Assembly: GCF_016056275.1 (NCBI RefSeq) | Contig: NZ_JAECZA010000021.1 | Coordinates: 1-52,534 of the forward strand | Origin: Dendronalium phyllosphericum CENA369 | GTDB taxonomy: Bacteria > Cyanobacteriota > Cyanobacteriia > Cyanobacteriales > Nostocaceae | Direction of reading: 5' to 3' | Length of the DNA stretch: 52,534 nucleotides | Part shown: positions 34,073 through 44,000 of the stretch, one piece after another | Position numbering within the stretch: position 1 is the first letter of the stretch | How the letters are laid out: every line of letters starts with the position of its first letter | Program-made: the position numbers and the translations under genes | Notes under the pieces: model-generated | Told to the model about the DNA's origin: nothing | Databases searched by the model: none | The model's input: only the letters and a program-made list of their open reading frames with translations

Positions 34073-36007
34073 GTGACCGTGCGTTTGCCTTCCCCGATAA
34101 GTATCCCACAAACCGAGAATCACAATGGTACTGGCGACAACCCTCTTAACCAGAGCAACGCAGTGCTTACCCAGTCTACTACGCCAGTTGTCACACCCAA
34201 GCGTGCAACTGGTGGCTTTGCTCTCTTAGACAGTCTCCTACGCCACGGCGTTGAATATATTTTTGGTTATCCAGGTGGAGCAATCCTACCAATTTACGAT
34301 GACCTGTACAAGGTGGAAGCAACTGGTGCAATCAAGCATATTTTGGTGAGGCACGAACAAGGTGCAGCCCACGCCGCAGATGGCTACGCCCGCGCTAGTG
34401 GCAAGGTGGGAGTATGCTTTGGGACTTCTGGCCCTGGGGCAACTAATTTGGTGACAGGTATCGCCACAGCCTACATGGACTCAATCCCGATGATTGTGGT
34501 TACAGGACAGGTAAATCGCAAATCAATCGGTACAGACGCATTCCAAGAAACCGATATTTACGGAATTACCCTACCAATAGTTAAGCATTCCTATGTAGTG
34601 CGCGATCCGGCTGATATGGCGCGGATTGTTGCCGAAGCCTTTCACATCGCTAGCACTGGCCGTCCGGGGCCAGTTTTGATTGATGTTCCCAAAGATGTGG
34701 CATTAGAAGAATTTGAATATACACCTGTAGAACCAGGTTCAGTCAAATTACGTGGATATCGTCCAACGGTGAAAGGAAATCCGCGCCAAGTCAATGCCGC
34801 AATTCAGTTGATTCGGGAAAGTCGTCGTCCATTATTGTATGTGGGTGGCGGGGCGATCGCCTCGAACGCTCACGAACAAGTTAAAGAACTGGCGGAGTTA
34901 TTTAATATTCCTGTCACCACAACGTTGATGGGTATCGGTGCTTTTGACGAGCATCATCCCTTAGCATTGGGGATGTTAGGGATGCATGGCACTGCCTACG
35001 CTAACTTTGCCGTTACCGATTGTGACCTACTGATTTGTGTCGGTGCGAGATTTGATGACCGAGTCACTGGGAAATTAGACGAATTTGCCTCCCATGCGAA
35101 AGTAATTCACATCGACATTGACCCCGCCGAAGTCGGTAAAAACCGCGTTCCCGAAGTGCCCATTGTCGGCGATGTCAAAACTGTGTTGGTTGAGTTGTTG
35201 CGTCGCTGCAAGCAATTAGGCATCAAAAATACACCCAACCAAACCCAAGAGTGGTTAAATTTAGTCAACCGCTGGCGGGAAGAGTATCCTTTGGTAGTGC
35301 CTCAGCATAGCGATAGTATCTCACCCCAAGAAGTGATTGTAGAAGTCGGTCGCCAAGCACCCCACGCTTTTTACACCACCGATGTCGGTCAACATCAAAT
35401 GTGGGCAGCACAATTTCTCAAGAACGGCCCCAGACGCTGGATTTCTAGCGCTGGCTTGGGAACAATGGGTTTCGGCGTACCTGCGGCAATGGGCGCTAAA
35501 GTTGCCTTCCCCGATGAAGAAGTTATTTGTATCAGCGGCGATGCTAGTTTCCAAATGTGTTTGCAGGAACTTGGCACGCTTGCACAGTATGGCATTAATG
35601 TCAAGACTGTAATTATGAATAATGGCTGGCAGGGAATGGTACGCCAGTGGCAACAAGCCTTCTACGGCGAACGGTATTCTTGCTCGAATATGGAAGTGGG
35701 AATGCCAGATATTGAGTTGTTGGCGAAAGCCTATGGAATCAAAGGTATGGTGATTCGCGATCGCGCTGAGTTAAAAGATGCGATCGCCGAAATGCTGGCA
35801 CACAAAGGCCCGGTAATTGTGGATGTTCGAGTCACCAGAGACGAAAACTGCTATCCAATGGTAGCTCCTGGCAAGAACAACGCTCAAATGGTCGGCTTAC
35901 CCAAACAGCCGCCAAAAGCTGCCGTCGAACCAGTGTATTGCAGTAACTGCGATGCAAGCAATCCTCCAGCACATAACTTTTGCTCGGAGTGCGGCACTAA
36001 GTTGTAA
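34073..36007 (+). CDS. ilvB: acetolactate synthase large subunit with C-terminal zinc ribbon
   Basis: The 644-residue protein is a thiamine-diphosphate enzyme that joins two pyruvates, or pyruvate and 2-oxobutyrate, in branched-chain amino acid synthesis. Seen are E95 ([19 protein letters not shown]), which activates the cofactor; the central FAD-binding domain with [12 protein letters not shown]; and the ThDP site [17 protein letters not shown] ending in MNNGWQG (about 490-520). A 47-residue N-terminal extension precedes the core. Past the normal end there is a linker and four cysteines in two pairs, C623/C626 and C637/C640, a zinc ribbon. The start is GTG, with a GAGGT site upstream. The regulatory subunit gene ilvN is not adjacent. 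A strong terminator follows. Confidence 0.95.
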   Translation: MTVRLPSPISIPQTENHNGTGDNPLNQSNAVLTQSTTPVVTPKRATGGFALLDSLLRHGVEYIFGYPGGAILPIYDDLYKVEATGAIKHILVRHEQGAAHAADGYARASGKVGVCFGTSGPGATNLVTGIATAYMDSIPMIVVTGQVNRKSIGTDAFQETDIYGITLPIVKHSYVVRDPADMARIVAEAFHIASTGRPGPVLIDVPKDVALEEFEYTPVEPGSVKLRGYRPTVKGNPRQVNAAIQLIRESRRPLLYVGGGAIASNAHEQVKELAELFNIPVTTTLMGIGAFDEHHPLALGMLGMHGTAYANFAVTDCDLLICVGARFDDRVTGKLDEFASHAKVIHIDIDPAEVGKNRVPEVPIVGDVKTVLVELLRRCKQLGIKNTPNQTQEWLNLVNRWREEYPLVVPQHSDSISPQEVIVEVGRQAPHAFYTTDVGQHQMWAAQFLKNGPRRWISSAGLGTMGFGVPAAMGAKVAFPDEEVICISGDASFQMCLQELGTLAQYGINVKTVIMNNGWQGMVRQWQQAFYGERYSCSNMEVGMPDIELLAKAYGIKGMVIRDRAELKDAIAEMLAHKGPVIVDVRVTRDENCYPMVAPGKNNAQMVGLPKQPPKAAVEPVYCSNCDASNPPAHNFCSECGTKL

Positions 36008-36041
36008 GTATTTTTACGGTTAACTAAATCTTAATTTCTAC

Positions 36042-36070
36042 GCAGAGGAGTATATTCTCTGCTTTTTTTT
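36042..36070 (+). terminator. rho-independent terminator after ilvB
   Basis: GCAGAG (36042-36047) pairs with CTCTGC (36057-36062) and eight T residues follow directly. It lies 35 bases past the ilvB stop. Confidence 0.85.
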
Positions 36071-36202
36071 GTCAGAAATTTATCCCAAAAAACAATAGTA
36101 TTTGTGATTTTACGCATTTTTTTGGGAAACCTAAACCATAAGAAGCTGGATAAATCACGAACAAAGCTTCTTAAATCATAAAAGTACTTTTGTAGGAGAA
36201 TT

Positions 36203-36670
36203 ATGTCTAAAAGCGCATCGATCAAAAAGCGTAGCAACAGTTCAGTAGCTCTAGAACCAGAAGTTGCGATCGCAATCATTGGACTATTTTCCGCAGCTGC
36301 TGATGATGAAGGTATTTCTTCAACAGAAGAGTATGTTTTGAGCGAATTTCTCGGTCAGGTTGGCTTATTTGAAGATTACTCGGACGACGACTTTGATGAG
36401 TTGACAGAAAAAGTAGTCAGTTTGATCGAAGAAGAAGAACCAGAAGAATTAATCGCTCAAGCGATCGAATCTTTACCAAATCGAGGTTATCGAGAAGCTG
36501 CATACATAACAGCTATCTTAGTTGTAGGGATTGACGAAGAAGTACCCGAAAGCGAACAAGATTATGTTTCACAACTTCAAGAAACCTTAAAGATTTCAGA
36601 CGAACGAGCGCAAGAACTCATAGATGAAGTGTTTGGAGCAGAAGAAGAAGAAGAAGAAGAGGAAGAGTAA
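36203..36670 (+). CDS. TerB-like acidic protein with poly-glutamate tail
   Basis: The 155-residue protein begins with a basic, Ser-rich N terminus followed by an all-helical domain (about 18-145). That domain has AIAIIGLFSAAADDEGISSTEEYVL and GYREAAYITAILVVGID, resembling the tellurite-resistance TerB-like fold (DEGxxxxEE metal-site pattern). TerB-like domains bind metal and occur in stress-response proteins; the function here is unknown. The end is a run of nine glutamates encoded by GAA/GAG repeats. The ATG at 36203 has a strong GTAGGAGAATT ribosome-binding site. It stands alone, 130 bases past the ilvB terminator. Confidence is high for a gene and moderate for the family. Confidence 0.7.
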   Translation: MSKSASIKKRSNSSVALEPEVAIAIIGLFSAAADDEGISSTEEYVLSEFLGQVGLFEDYSDDDFDELTEKVVSLIEEEEPEELIAQAIESLPNRGYREAAYITAILVVGIDEEVPESEQDYVSQLQETLKISDERAQELIDEVFGAEEEEEEEEE

Positions 36671-36984
36671 TTCTGTTTGAATTGCAGTCTTAGTTAGCTG
36701 ATACCATCGCTACATTTCCGTCAAATTTAATCGCGTTCAAAAGTATTATCAAGCTTTAGGAAATAGAATCGGACAACTTTGAGCGTGCAACAAAACTATT
36801 AGTTGCTTGCTCTATTTTGTTGATATTGTTAAAATTTCAATCAAAGAAGTGGCGTAGTTTCCCTGCAAGCAAACTTCAGTAACTTATACTATTTCCCAAA
36901 AATAACAATCCAGATCCAAACCCAGGAAACTAGACTAAATGAGACTTTCTTAAGTATAAATTACGAATTACGAATTACGAATTA
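36671..36984. other. convergent intergenic region ending in an ATTACGA heptad array
   Basis: The 314 bases contain no gene I can see. ATTACGA units (about three copies) fill 36962-36984, directly next to the TGA stop of the glycosidase-like gene on the minus strand. The same family occurs at 26450-26476. Confidence 0.6.
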
Positions 36985-38043
36985 TCACTCCTTTTCCTCC
37001 CAGCGATGCCATTGGCGAAAATTAGCTCCAGCACTTACAGCCAAGCCAATTTGGTGTCGTGACGATAGCTCATCATAGCCACCTTCGTTAGCACCTATAT
37101 AGTACATACGAAAACTACCATCGTTCATTGGCACTACACAAGGTGTACCTATTGCTCGTGCATCCCAGCGACCAGAACCCTTTTCGGCATGGGAAAACAC
37201 GGGGCCTCCAGGTTGTTCGCCTTTATCTTTTTGCCAATGAATACCGTCCTCAGAAATGGCTAGACCAATGGAGTGATAACCACTATTGTTGACACCTTCG
37301 TAAAACATTACGTACTGTCCATTTATTTTAAGAACATTGCGCGTACCAATGCCCCTTTCGTCAAAACTTCCAGACTCACCTGGCCCCAAAATCTGTCCGA
37401 CTTTTTCCCAACGCAAACCATCGGTAGATACAGCTAAACCCACCAAAAATCCTTTATCTGGGTTTAAGGTATGGTAGTACAATTTCCAAGTTCCATCATC
37501 ATCAGGTAGTACTTGGGGCCACGCACAGAACAAAGCATCAAACTCCCCCGCCTTACCTAAATCTAGAAAAGCTCCTTGATAAATACTTTCTAGCCGTACC
37601 CAATTCATACCATCACGTGAAATGGCACAACCAGGGCGCATATTTAACCCTTTAGCTTTAAACTTTCCTAAATCAACAAACCTACCATCTCCACCGAAGT
37701 ACCACATCCAATAAAGATTATTGTGGAAGTGTACATTACTCACACCAACATGGGCTGAATCAAACCGATTAGGATCGGGGTGAGGCTCAAAAACAGCACC
37801 CATAGTTAATGGGCCTTGTACGCGTTGCCAACGAACGCCGTCTGTGGAGATTGCTAAACCACAGCGACCAGTAGGCAAATTAATTTGTCTATCAAAGGAG
37901 GCATCCCGACCGTAGTACCACATCTTCCAAGTTCCATCAGGACAATGCAAGACATGTGGCGAAGAAACTCGTTCGGAGTCCCACCAGCCTTCTGGCCCTG
38001 GTGTCAAGACAAGTCCTGGTTGATTGATTTGTTCGTGACTCAT
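36985..38043 (-). CDS. five-bladed beta-propeller, glycosidase-like (GH43/GH32-like) protein
   Basis: The 352-residue protein shows a repeated blade pattern ending in a tyrosine-rich strand: KMWYYGRD, YWMWYFGGDG, WKLYYHTLN, YVMFYEGVN and FRMYYIGAN. Loops of the type GLAISTDGVRWQRV recur. This is the layout of the five-bladed propeller of GH32/43/62/68 glycosidases and of related inactive proteins. I could not identify the three catalytic acids with certainty, so activity is not claimed. There is no signal peptide. It is the last gene of a likely minus-strand operon with two FAD monooxygenases (101-base gap), which suggests a tailoring role on a glycosylated or cyclised product, an inference. 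Confidence 0.7.
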   Translation of the reverse strand: MSHEQINQPGLVLTPGPEGWWDSERVSSPHVLHCPDGTWKMWYYGRDASFDRQINLPTGRCGLAISTDGVRWQRVQGPLTMGAVFEPHPDPNRFDSAHVGVSNVHFHNNLYWMWYFGGDGRFVDLGKFKAKGLNMRPGCAISRDGMNWVRLESIYQGAFLDLGKAGEFDALFCAWPQVLPDDDGTWKLYYHTLNPDKGFLVGLAVSTDGLRWEKVGQILGPGESGSFDERGIGTRNVLKINGQYVMFYEGVNNSGYHSIGLAISEDGIHWQKDKGEQPGGPVFSHAEKGSGRWDARAIGTPCVVPMNDGSFRMYYIGANEGGYDELSSRHQIGLAVSAGANFRQWHRWEEKE

Positions 38044-38124
38044 AATCTAAGTAAAAGGCAGTCCTATGAACTTCGTATATCACTAAGCATGAAAAAGGAA
38101 CTGATGACTGGGGACGAGTATTTT

Positions 38125-38140
38125 ACTCAGCACTCAGCAC
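38125..38140. repeat. CACTCAG heptad repeat
   Basis: ACTCAGCACTCAGCAC is just over two heptamers of the GAGTGCT (ACTCAGC) family also found at 24954 and 52416. It lies five bases past the monooxygenase stop. Confidence 0.6.
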
Positions 38141-38144
38141 TTTT

Positions 38145-39308
38145 TTACGTATAAGCTGCCACAGATGGCTTGTAGTTATAGAGCCATTCCTCAAACTCGC
38201 GATCGCTTATTTGGGCTTTCTCCATCATCCCACGAAGATATGTCTCGCTATCAGCTTTATAAGAGCGGTTTGCCTGCACTGCATTGCGGATTTGAATGAT
38301 TTGCGTACGAGGTTTACGACTGTTTTCGTAGTTAGCAAGGGCGGTTTCAATACTGGGGGCATGGCAAAGGTGCTGAGAAAGTTCCCAAGCATCCTCAAAG
38401 GCTGTGTTTGCTCCCTGTCCCAGTAATGGAACCATCGGATGGGCAGCATCGCCCAACAAAGTTACCCTACCTTGGCTCCAGTTTTCCAGTGGCGGTCTGT
38501 CGCATATCGGTCGTTCTACAATATCTTTAGTATCTGTGACTTCGAGAATAGCTGGTACTGGTTCTGCCCAATTCAAGAACTTTTCTTGAACGCGAGACTT
38601 AGCATCGCCAGTATTGATAATAGATTCGTCTTGCCATAGCGACGCAGCACTCCAAAACATGTATCCGTTACCCAAATCAAAGAACCCGAAAATTTTGCCA
38701 TCGGGTGCTGTCATTGACATAACTTCGTTAGGAGGTAGCAATTCATGGCTGTATTTCAGAACAGCCCGCCAAGACATGCGACCAGCATAGCGAGGATCGC
38801 CATCACCAATTAGCATCTGTCTGACTGCTGAGTTTAAACCATCAGCACCGATTAATAAGTCTGCTTGTACTGGATCTCTGCCATCAAAGTATACTTCAAC
38901 ACCTTTGTCATTTTGCTCGAAGCCGATGCATCGATAATCGAGATGGATAGTTTCAGGTGGCAATGCAGCAGCAAGAATCTCTTGTAGACGCGACCATCGA
39001 ATCTGCAACATTGGTTGACCGTATTTTTCCATCAGGGCAACTGATTTTTGGGCAATCATCTCGCCAGTGCTTTTTTTCAAGGTCAGCATCTGAGTTTGGC
39101 TACCTGCGTTTTTGAGTAACTCGCTGATACCAGGAGCAATTGCTTCGAGACTATTCAAGCCGTTTGGTACAATACTTAAACCAGCACCAACTGAGCGTAA
39201 AAAACGTGCTTTTTCGTAGACTTGGGCGTTGATGCCTTGTTTGTGAAGTGCGATCGCTACTGCTAAACCGCCAAGTCCACCACCAATAATAGCTACTTTT
39301 TTCAGCAT
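38145..39308 (-). CDS. FAD-dependent monooxygenase (salicylate-hydroxylase / zeaxanthin-epoxidase-like)
   Basis: The 387-residue protein is a class A flavoprotein hydroxylase. It has the Rossmann GGGLGGLAVAIALHKQG (8-24), the DLLIGADGLNSAVRQ motif (about 150-164) that contacts FAD and NAD(P)H, and GRVTLLGDAAHPMVPLLGQG (about 283-302), the third FAD motif. The substrate is not predictable. GAGGATTATCTAG precedes the ATG at 39308. A second monooxygenase gene lies 49 bases upstream and the propeller gene lies downstream on the same strand, so they are probably one transcription unit. No carotenoid genes are adjacent, so a zeaxanthin role is not supported by context. Confidence 0.88.
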   Translation of the reverse strand: MLKKVAIIGGGLGGLAVAIALHKQGINAQVYEKARFLRSVGAGLSIVPNGLNSLEAIAPGISELLKNAGSQTQMLTLKKSTGEMIAQKSVALMEKYGQPMLQIRWSRLQEILAAALPPETIHLDYRCIGFEQNDKGVEVYFDGRDPVQADLLIGADGLNSAVRQMLIGDGDPRYAGRMSWRAVLKYSHELLPPNEVMSMTAPDGKIFGFFDLGNGYMFWSAASLWQDESIINTGDAKSRVQEKFLNWAEPVPAILEVTDTKDIVERPICDRPPLENWSQGRVTLLGDAAHPMVPLLGQGANTAFEDAWELSQHLCHAPSIETALANYENSRKPRTQIIQIRNAVQANRSYKADSETYLRGMMEKAQISDREFEEWLYNYKPSVAAYT

Positions 39309-39357
39309 AATTCTAGATAATCCTCTATTATCAAAAAATAATCATAATTTTGCTTTT

Positions 39358-40686
39358 TTATGAGTTGGTCGAAACCTTCTCGTTTGATTTTTTGACTTTG
39401 GATACCCAACCTTTGTATGAGTTCAAAATTTCTGAGTAAGGAACTGTGGTTTCAAATATCAAATCGACTAATGAAGGTGGGAAAACTTGGGGGAATAATC
39501 GGTGCAAACTTTTGGCAATCAACTCTCTGAAAATAAACTCAATAAATAAACTAGTAGATGAGGGGAAAGCATAGTCTCCTAATTCTACTAAGGCGTAACC
39601 ATCTGGCTGACGGCGAACAGTAAATTGTTTTAGAGTTTCAGCTAAATCGTCGCTATATTCGTTTAAAAGATTATCAAAAACAACCACATCTTCAAGTGCG
39701 GCGTTGCAACCTTGACCAATCGAGGACGATACAGCATGAGCAGCATCTCCCATAAGCAGCACGCTGTCGCCTTGATGATAACGGTTACAGCGAATAGTTA
39801 AAATTCGAGATATTGGTCTATTTAAAAAAGCTTCTGCCTCTTCTTCAGTCATCACCTGACCAATTACGGGAAAATTTTTTTGAAAGAATTCTAGTATTTC
39901 TTTTGAACTGGAAAGACCTGCTACCTGATTTTTTTCACGAGGAAAGTTAATTGCTCCACTCATTGTTCCATCTACTTGATATAGGGCTACCATGAGTGTG
40001 CCGTCATCTAATCTCCAAGTGTGAATATTATCTGATTTAAGGTGAGTTTTTGAGTTCTTGGCATTGTCGAGAAAAATTGATTTGTAATCAGTAGGATAGT
40101 ATTTATCTTCGCACTCAAAACTTTCTGTGGAAAGAAAACCTTCTCTGACCGCAGAACGAGATCCGTCTGTACCAACTAACAGATCGTAATTAAAAGTGAT
40201 TTCTTCTTTGTTAGTGGGAATTTTTAGAGATGAGTCTGTCAAAACGCTTTGAAATATTACAGTTTTAGCTACAAAATCTACAGCAGTGCACGAGCAATCG
40301 AAATGGATTTGTAATCGGCTATTATCGTACTTTTGGCTCAACTGTTCTAGTAGGACAATAATTAAGTTCGTGCGGTCAAGAGTAACTAAAGGTTTTTGTC
40401 TGGGCGTAAATCTCGTCTTGCCATTTTTTTGGTGAAAAACCGTTCCTTTCATCTCCACACTTACTGCCCTAACTGCTTCTTCTAAACCCTCGATTTGTCT
40501 TAAGGCGCTCATTCCCCTTTCGTTGAGAGAGATGGGATAGGTTCTAGATTTTGAGAATGAGACAGTCCGAGGATCGCCGCGACGTTCATAAATGTCGATT
40601 TGATATTTATCGCCACGACGCAACAAGTAATGAGCAAGCAGAAGTCCACAAGGGCCAGCACCAACGATCGCTACTTTTTTCATCAT
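39358..40686 (-). CDS. FAD-dependent monooxygenase (kynurenine 3-monooxygenase-like)
   Basis: The open frame extends upstream to 40731, but the start at the ATG ATG pair (40686) is preferred: GAGGT lies seven bases upstream of it, and the Rossmann motif AIVGAGPCGLLLAHYLLRRG follows at once. The resulting 442-residue protein has the FAD motifs DLLVGTDGSRSAVREG and GDSVLLMGDAAHAVSSSIGQ. A conserved-looking SLNERGMSALR segment is typical of the kynurenine-monooxygenase subfamily. A hydrophobic C-terminal region could contact a membrane. It opens the minus-strand three-gene unit. Whether the substrate is kynurenine is unknown; no tryptophan-degradation gene is nearby. Confidence 0.85.
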   Translation of the reverse strand: MMKKVAIVGAGPCGLLLAHYLLRRGDKYQIDIYERRGDPRTVSFSKSRTYPISLNERGMSALRQIEGLEEAVRAVSVEMKGTVFHQKNGKTRFTPRQKPLVTLDRTNLIIVLLEQLSQKYDNSRLQIHFDCSCTAVDFVAKTVIFQSVLTDSSLKIPTNKEEITFNYDLLVGTDGSRSAVREGFLSTESFECEDKYYPTDYKSIFLDNAKNSKTHLKSDNIHTWRLDDGTLMVALYQVDGTMSGAINFPREKNQVAGLSSSKEILEFFQKNFPVIGQVMTEEEAEAFLNRPISRILTIRCNRYHQGDSVLLMGDAAHAVSSSIGQGCNAALEDVVVFDNLLNEYSDDLAETLKQFTVRRQPDGYALVELGDYAFPSSTSLFIEFIFRELIAKSLHRLFPQVFPPSLVDLIFETTVPYSEILNSYKGWVSKVKKSNEKVSTNS

Positions 40687-41063
40687 GTCTTTTACCTCAA
40701 GACTCTGACAGTCTGTAATTGGGCAACTCATAATTACACAATATTTCCAGCATTTACATCAATCGTCAGGTTGACAGATGGGAAAAAGGAGCGATCGCGG
40801 TTGATAGTCAGTCAACAATCTCAAACCGGATAATTTATTTGAGTTCGTTAAATCTTTAGGAAACCTCGGATTAATTACGAAATATTACTGTAGTGTTTTG
40901 TGACTATAAGTACTAAATTGTTGATAGTAAAAAACGAGTATTTTGTCCTCATTTGGTGCCATTTGGCATCATTCAACCAAATAACTTATCGCTCTTTTCG
41001 AGTCAACAGGTATCTGCATTGGCTCAAATTTTTATTGACTTACAACAATTAACTTCAACAATT
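40687..41063. other. divergent intergenic region, monooxygenase operon / DUF4347 protein
   Basis: The 377 bases contain a GCGATCGC near 40790 and no clear gene. An in-frame TTG at 40953 extends the downstream DUF4347 frame by 37 codons, but the ATG at 41064 fits the paralogue better. Promoters of both units should lie here; none was placed. Confidence 0.45.
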
Positions 41064-44000
41064 ATGTCACTGACAGAAAACAATATCTCAGAAACTCAGA
41101 ATAACTCTACTAAAAAATTACTTGGGTCTAGTATTGTCTTTATTGATACAGCAGTCATAGACTACCAAAGCCTATTAGCTGGTATTACACCAGGCAGTGA
41201 AGTAGTTATCCTCGATCCCACAAAAGATGGGGTAGAACAAATCAGCCAGTTTTTGGCAGGATGTGAATCTCAATCTGTTCAATCAGTTCATATAATCTCT
41301 CACGGCAGTACAGGGAGTTTACAACTAGGGTCAGCTAACCTTAGTCTTGCTAATTTAAATTTCTACACCAATCAATTGCAACAATGGAGAAATTATTTAA
41401 CAGATAATGCGGACATTCTTCTGTATGGTTGCAATGTTGCATCAGGGGATCGAACTTTTGTGCAACAGTTGAGCCAAATAACAGGCGCTGATATTGCTGC
41501 TTCTGACGATATTACAGGAAATGCCGAGTTAGGGGGAGACTGGGATTTAGAGGTGAAGACTGGAGAAATCGAGTCAGATTTAGCCTTAACACCAGAGGTA
41601 ATGAAGACTTACCGCTCAATTTTACCTTCATCATTTGCAACTGCCACCAACTTTAGCGTCGGAAGCGGTCCCCGTTCCGTGACAGTGGGAGACTTCAACA
41701 AAGACGGTAACTCTGACTTAGCCGTAGCTAATATTAACTCAAACAATGTTTCAGTGCTGTTGGGCAATGGCAGTGGTGGTTTTGGAACTGCCACCAACTT
41801 TAATGTGGAAAGCAATCCTTATTCAGTAACAGTAGGAGACTTCAACAATGACGGCAAATCTGATTTAGCCGTAGCTAACTATGGCTCCAACAGCGTTTCA
41901 GTGCTATTGGGCAATGGCAGTGGTGGCTTTGGAACTGCCAGCAACTTTAGCTCTGGCTTGGGAGACAGTCCCATTTCCGTGACAGTGGGAGACTTTAACA
42001 AAGACGGCAACTCTGACTTAGCCGTAGCTAATATTGACTCCAACAATATTTCAGTGCTATTGGGCAATGGCAGTGGTGGTTTTGGAACTGCCACCAACTT
42101 TAATGTGGAAAGCAATCCCATTTCCGTGACAGTGGGAGACTTCAACAATGATGGCAAATCCGATTTAGCCGTGGCTAACTATGACTCCAACAGCGTTTCA
42201 GTGCTATTGGGCAATGGCAGTGGTGGTTTTGGAACTGCTACCAGCTTTGCCGTGGGAAGCAATCCCTATTCTGTGAGAGTAGGAGACTTCAACAATGACG
42301 GCAAATCTGACATAGCCGTAGCTAACTATGGCTCCAATAGCGTTTCAGTGCTGTTAGGCAATGGCAGTGGTGGTTTTGGAACTGCCACCAGCTTTGCCGT
42401 GGGAAGCAATCCCTATTCTGTGACAGTAGGAGACTTCAACAAAGACGGCAACTCAGATTTAGCTGTGGCTAACTTTAACTCCAACAGCGTTTCAGTACTG
42501 TTGGGCAATGGCAGTGGTGGCTTTGGAAATGCCGACAACTTTGGCGTGGGAACCACTCCAACTTCCGTAGTGGTAGAGGACTTTAATAAAGACAGCAAAT
42601 CTGACTTAGTGGTGACTAACTATGGCTCTAACAACGTTTCAGTGCTACTCAATACAGCTCAAGTAGGTCCCCCAAAAGTTAACTTTGGTGCTGCTACCTA
42701 CAACACCATAGAAGATAGTACTGCTACTCAGGTAACTATTGCCGTTACCTTAGATGCCACTCCCAGTTCTAATGTTACAGTCCCGATTGTCATCAACAAC
42801 ACTAGCACAGCTACTAGTGGCAGTGATTACACTTTATCCCCCGCTACTATCACTTTTAGTGCTGGGGCAACAGGCTCAAATTTAACTCAACTGGTAACTG
42901 TCACCATTCAACCAGATAATTTACCTGAAAATAACGAAACAGTTGTACTCAACTTCGGCACAGTGACGGGGGCTGTTCCAGGGACAACCACTCAAACTAC
43001 TCTGAATATTGCTGCTAACGATGCAATTCAATACGCAATTTCCACCACCACCCCAAATTTAACTGAAGGTGATAGCGGTACTCAATCTGTCACCTTTACT
43101 GTCACTCGCAGTGGCGGTATTGGTGTGGCGAGTACGGTGGACTATGCCTTGAGCGGTAAGGCACTTTTGAACAGTGACTATAACAATATTCAGGTTACGA
43201 ATGGAGGAACTGCTGCATCAGGAACTTTAAGCTTTGCAGTTGGGGAAACGACTAAGACAATTACACTCGATGTTTTGGGTGACAAGACAATTGAACCTGA
43301 TGAAGACATCACTGTTACTCTAAGCAATCCTAATCTCACAGCTGCGCCAGCAAGTTCCACAATTACTACCAGTTCAGCAAAAGTCAACATCATAAACGAT
43401 GATTTCCTGCCTACACTGATCAACGAAATTTTGTTCGACCCTCCAAGTACGGATAGTCCTAAAGAATACATTGAACTGCGTGGTACTCCCGGTGCGACTA
43501 TAGCAGCTGGAACTTATCTAGTTGGGATTGAGGGCGATTCGGGAACTACTGCTGGCACTGTTAAAAATATTTTTGATTTGTCTGGTAAGCAGTTTGGTAG
43601 CAATGGAATTCTGGTTCTTCTGCAAAAAGGCAATACTTATACAGTCAACTCTGGAGCAAATGTAGTCACTAATACTGGAACTGGAGCAGGCTGGGGAAAT
43701 GGAGCCACAAGTTCGCTCGGTCATACTGGTTCGACAACCGAGATAGAAAATGGGTCTGTGAGCTTCTTATTGATTAAAACTGGTACTGCACCCACCCTCA
43801 GTACTGATATTGACTCAGATAACGATGGTATTGCTGATGGTAGTGCCTATTCAAATTGGACTGTGCTAGATTCTGTTTCGGTTTTAGATGGAACATCCAC
43901 TACAGACAGAGCTTATGGCTCGATTGTATTTAGAAAAGGTGCTAGCGGTTCAGTTCCAACTAATGCCACTGTTGTTGACACCTCATTTATTGCTGGATAT

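Noticed and set aside
40687-40731. ATG at 40731 as start of the KMO-like monooxygenase
   Set aside because: GAGGT sits at the right distance before the ATG ATG pair at 40686, and the FAD motif starts directly after it.
40953-41063. TTG at 40953 as start of the first DUF4347 protein
   Set aside because: The 37-residue extension has no counterpart in the paralogue, and an ATG at 41064 gives a matching N terminus.
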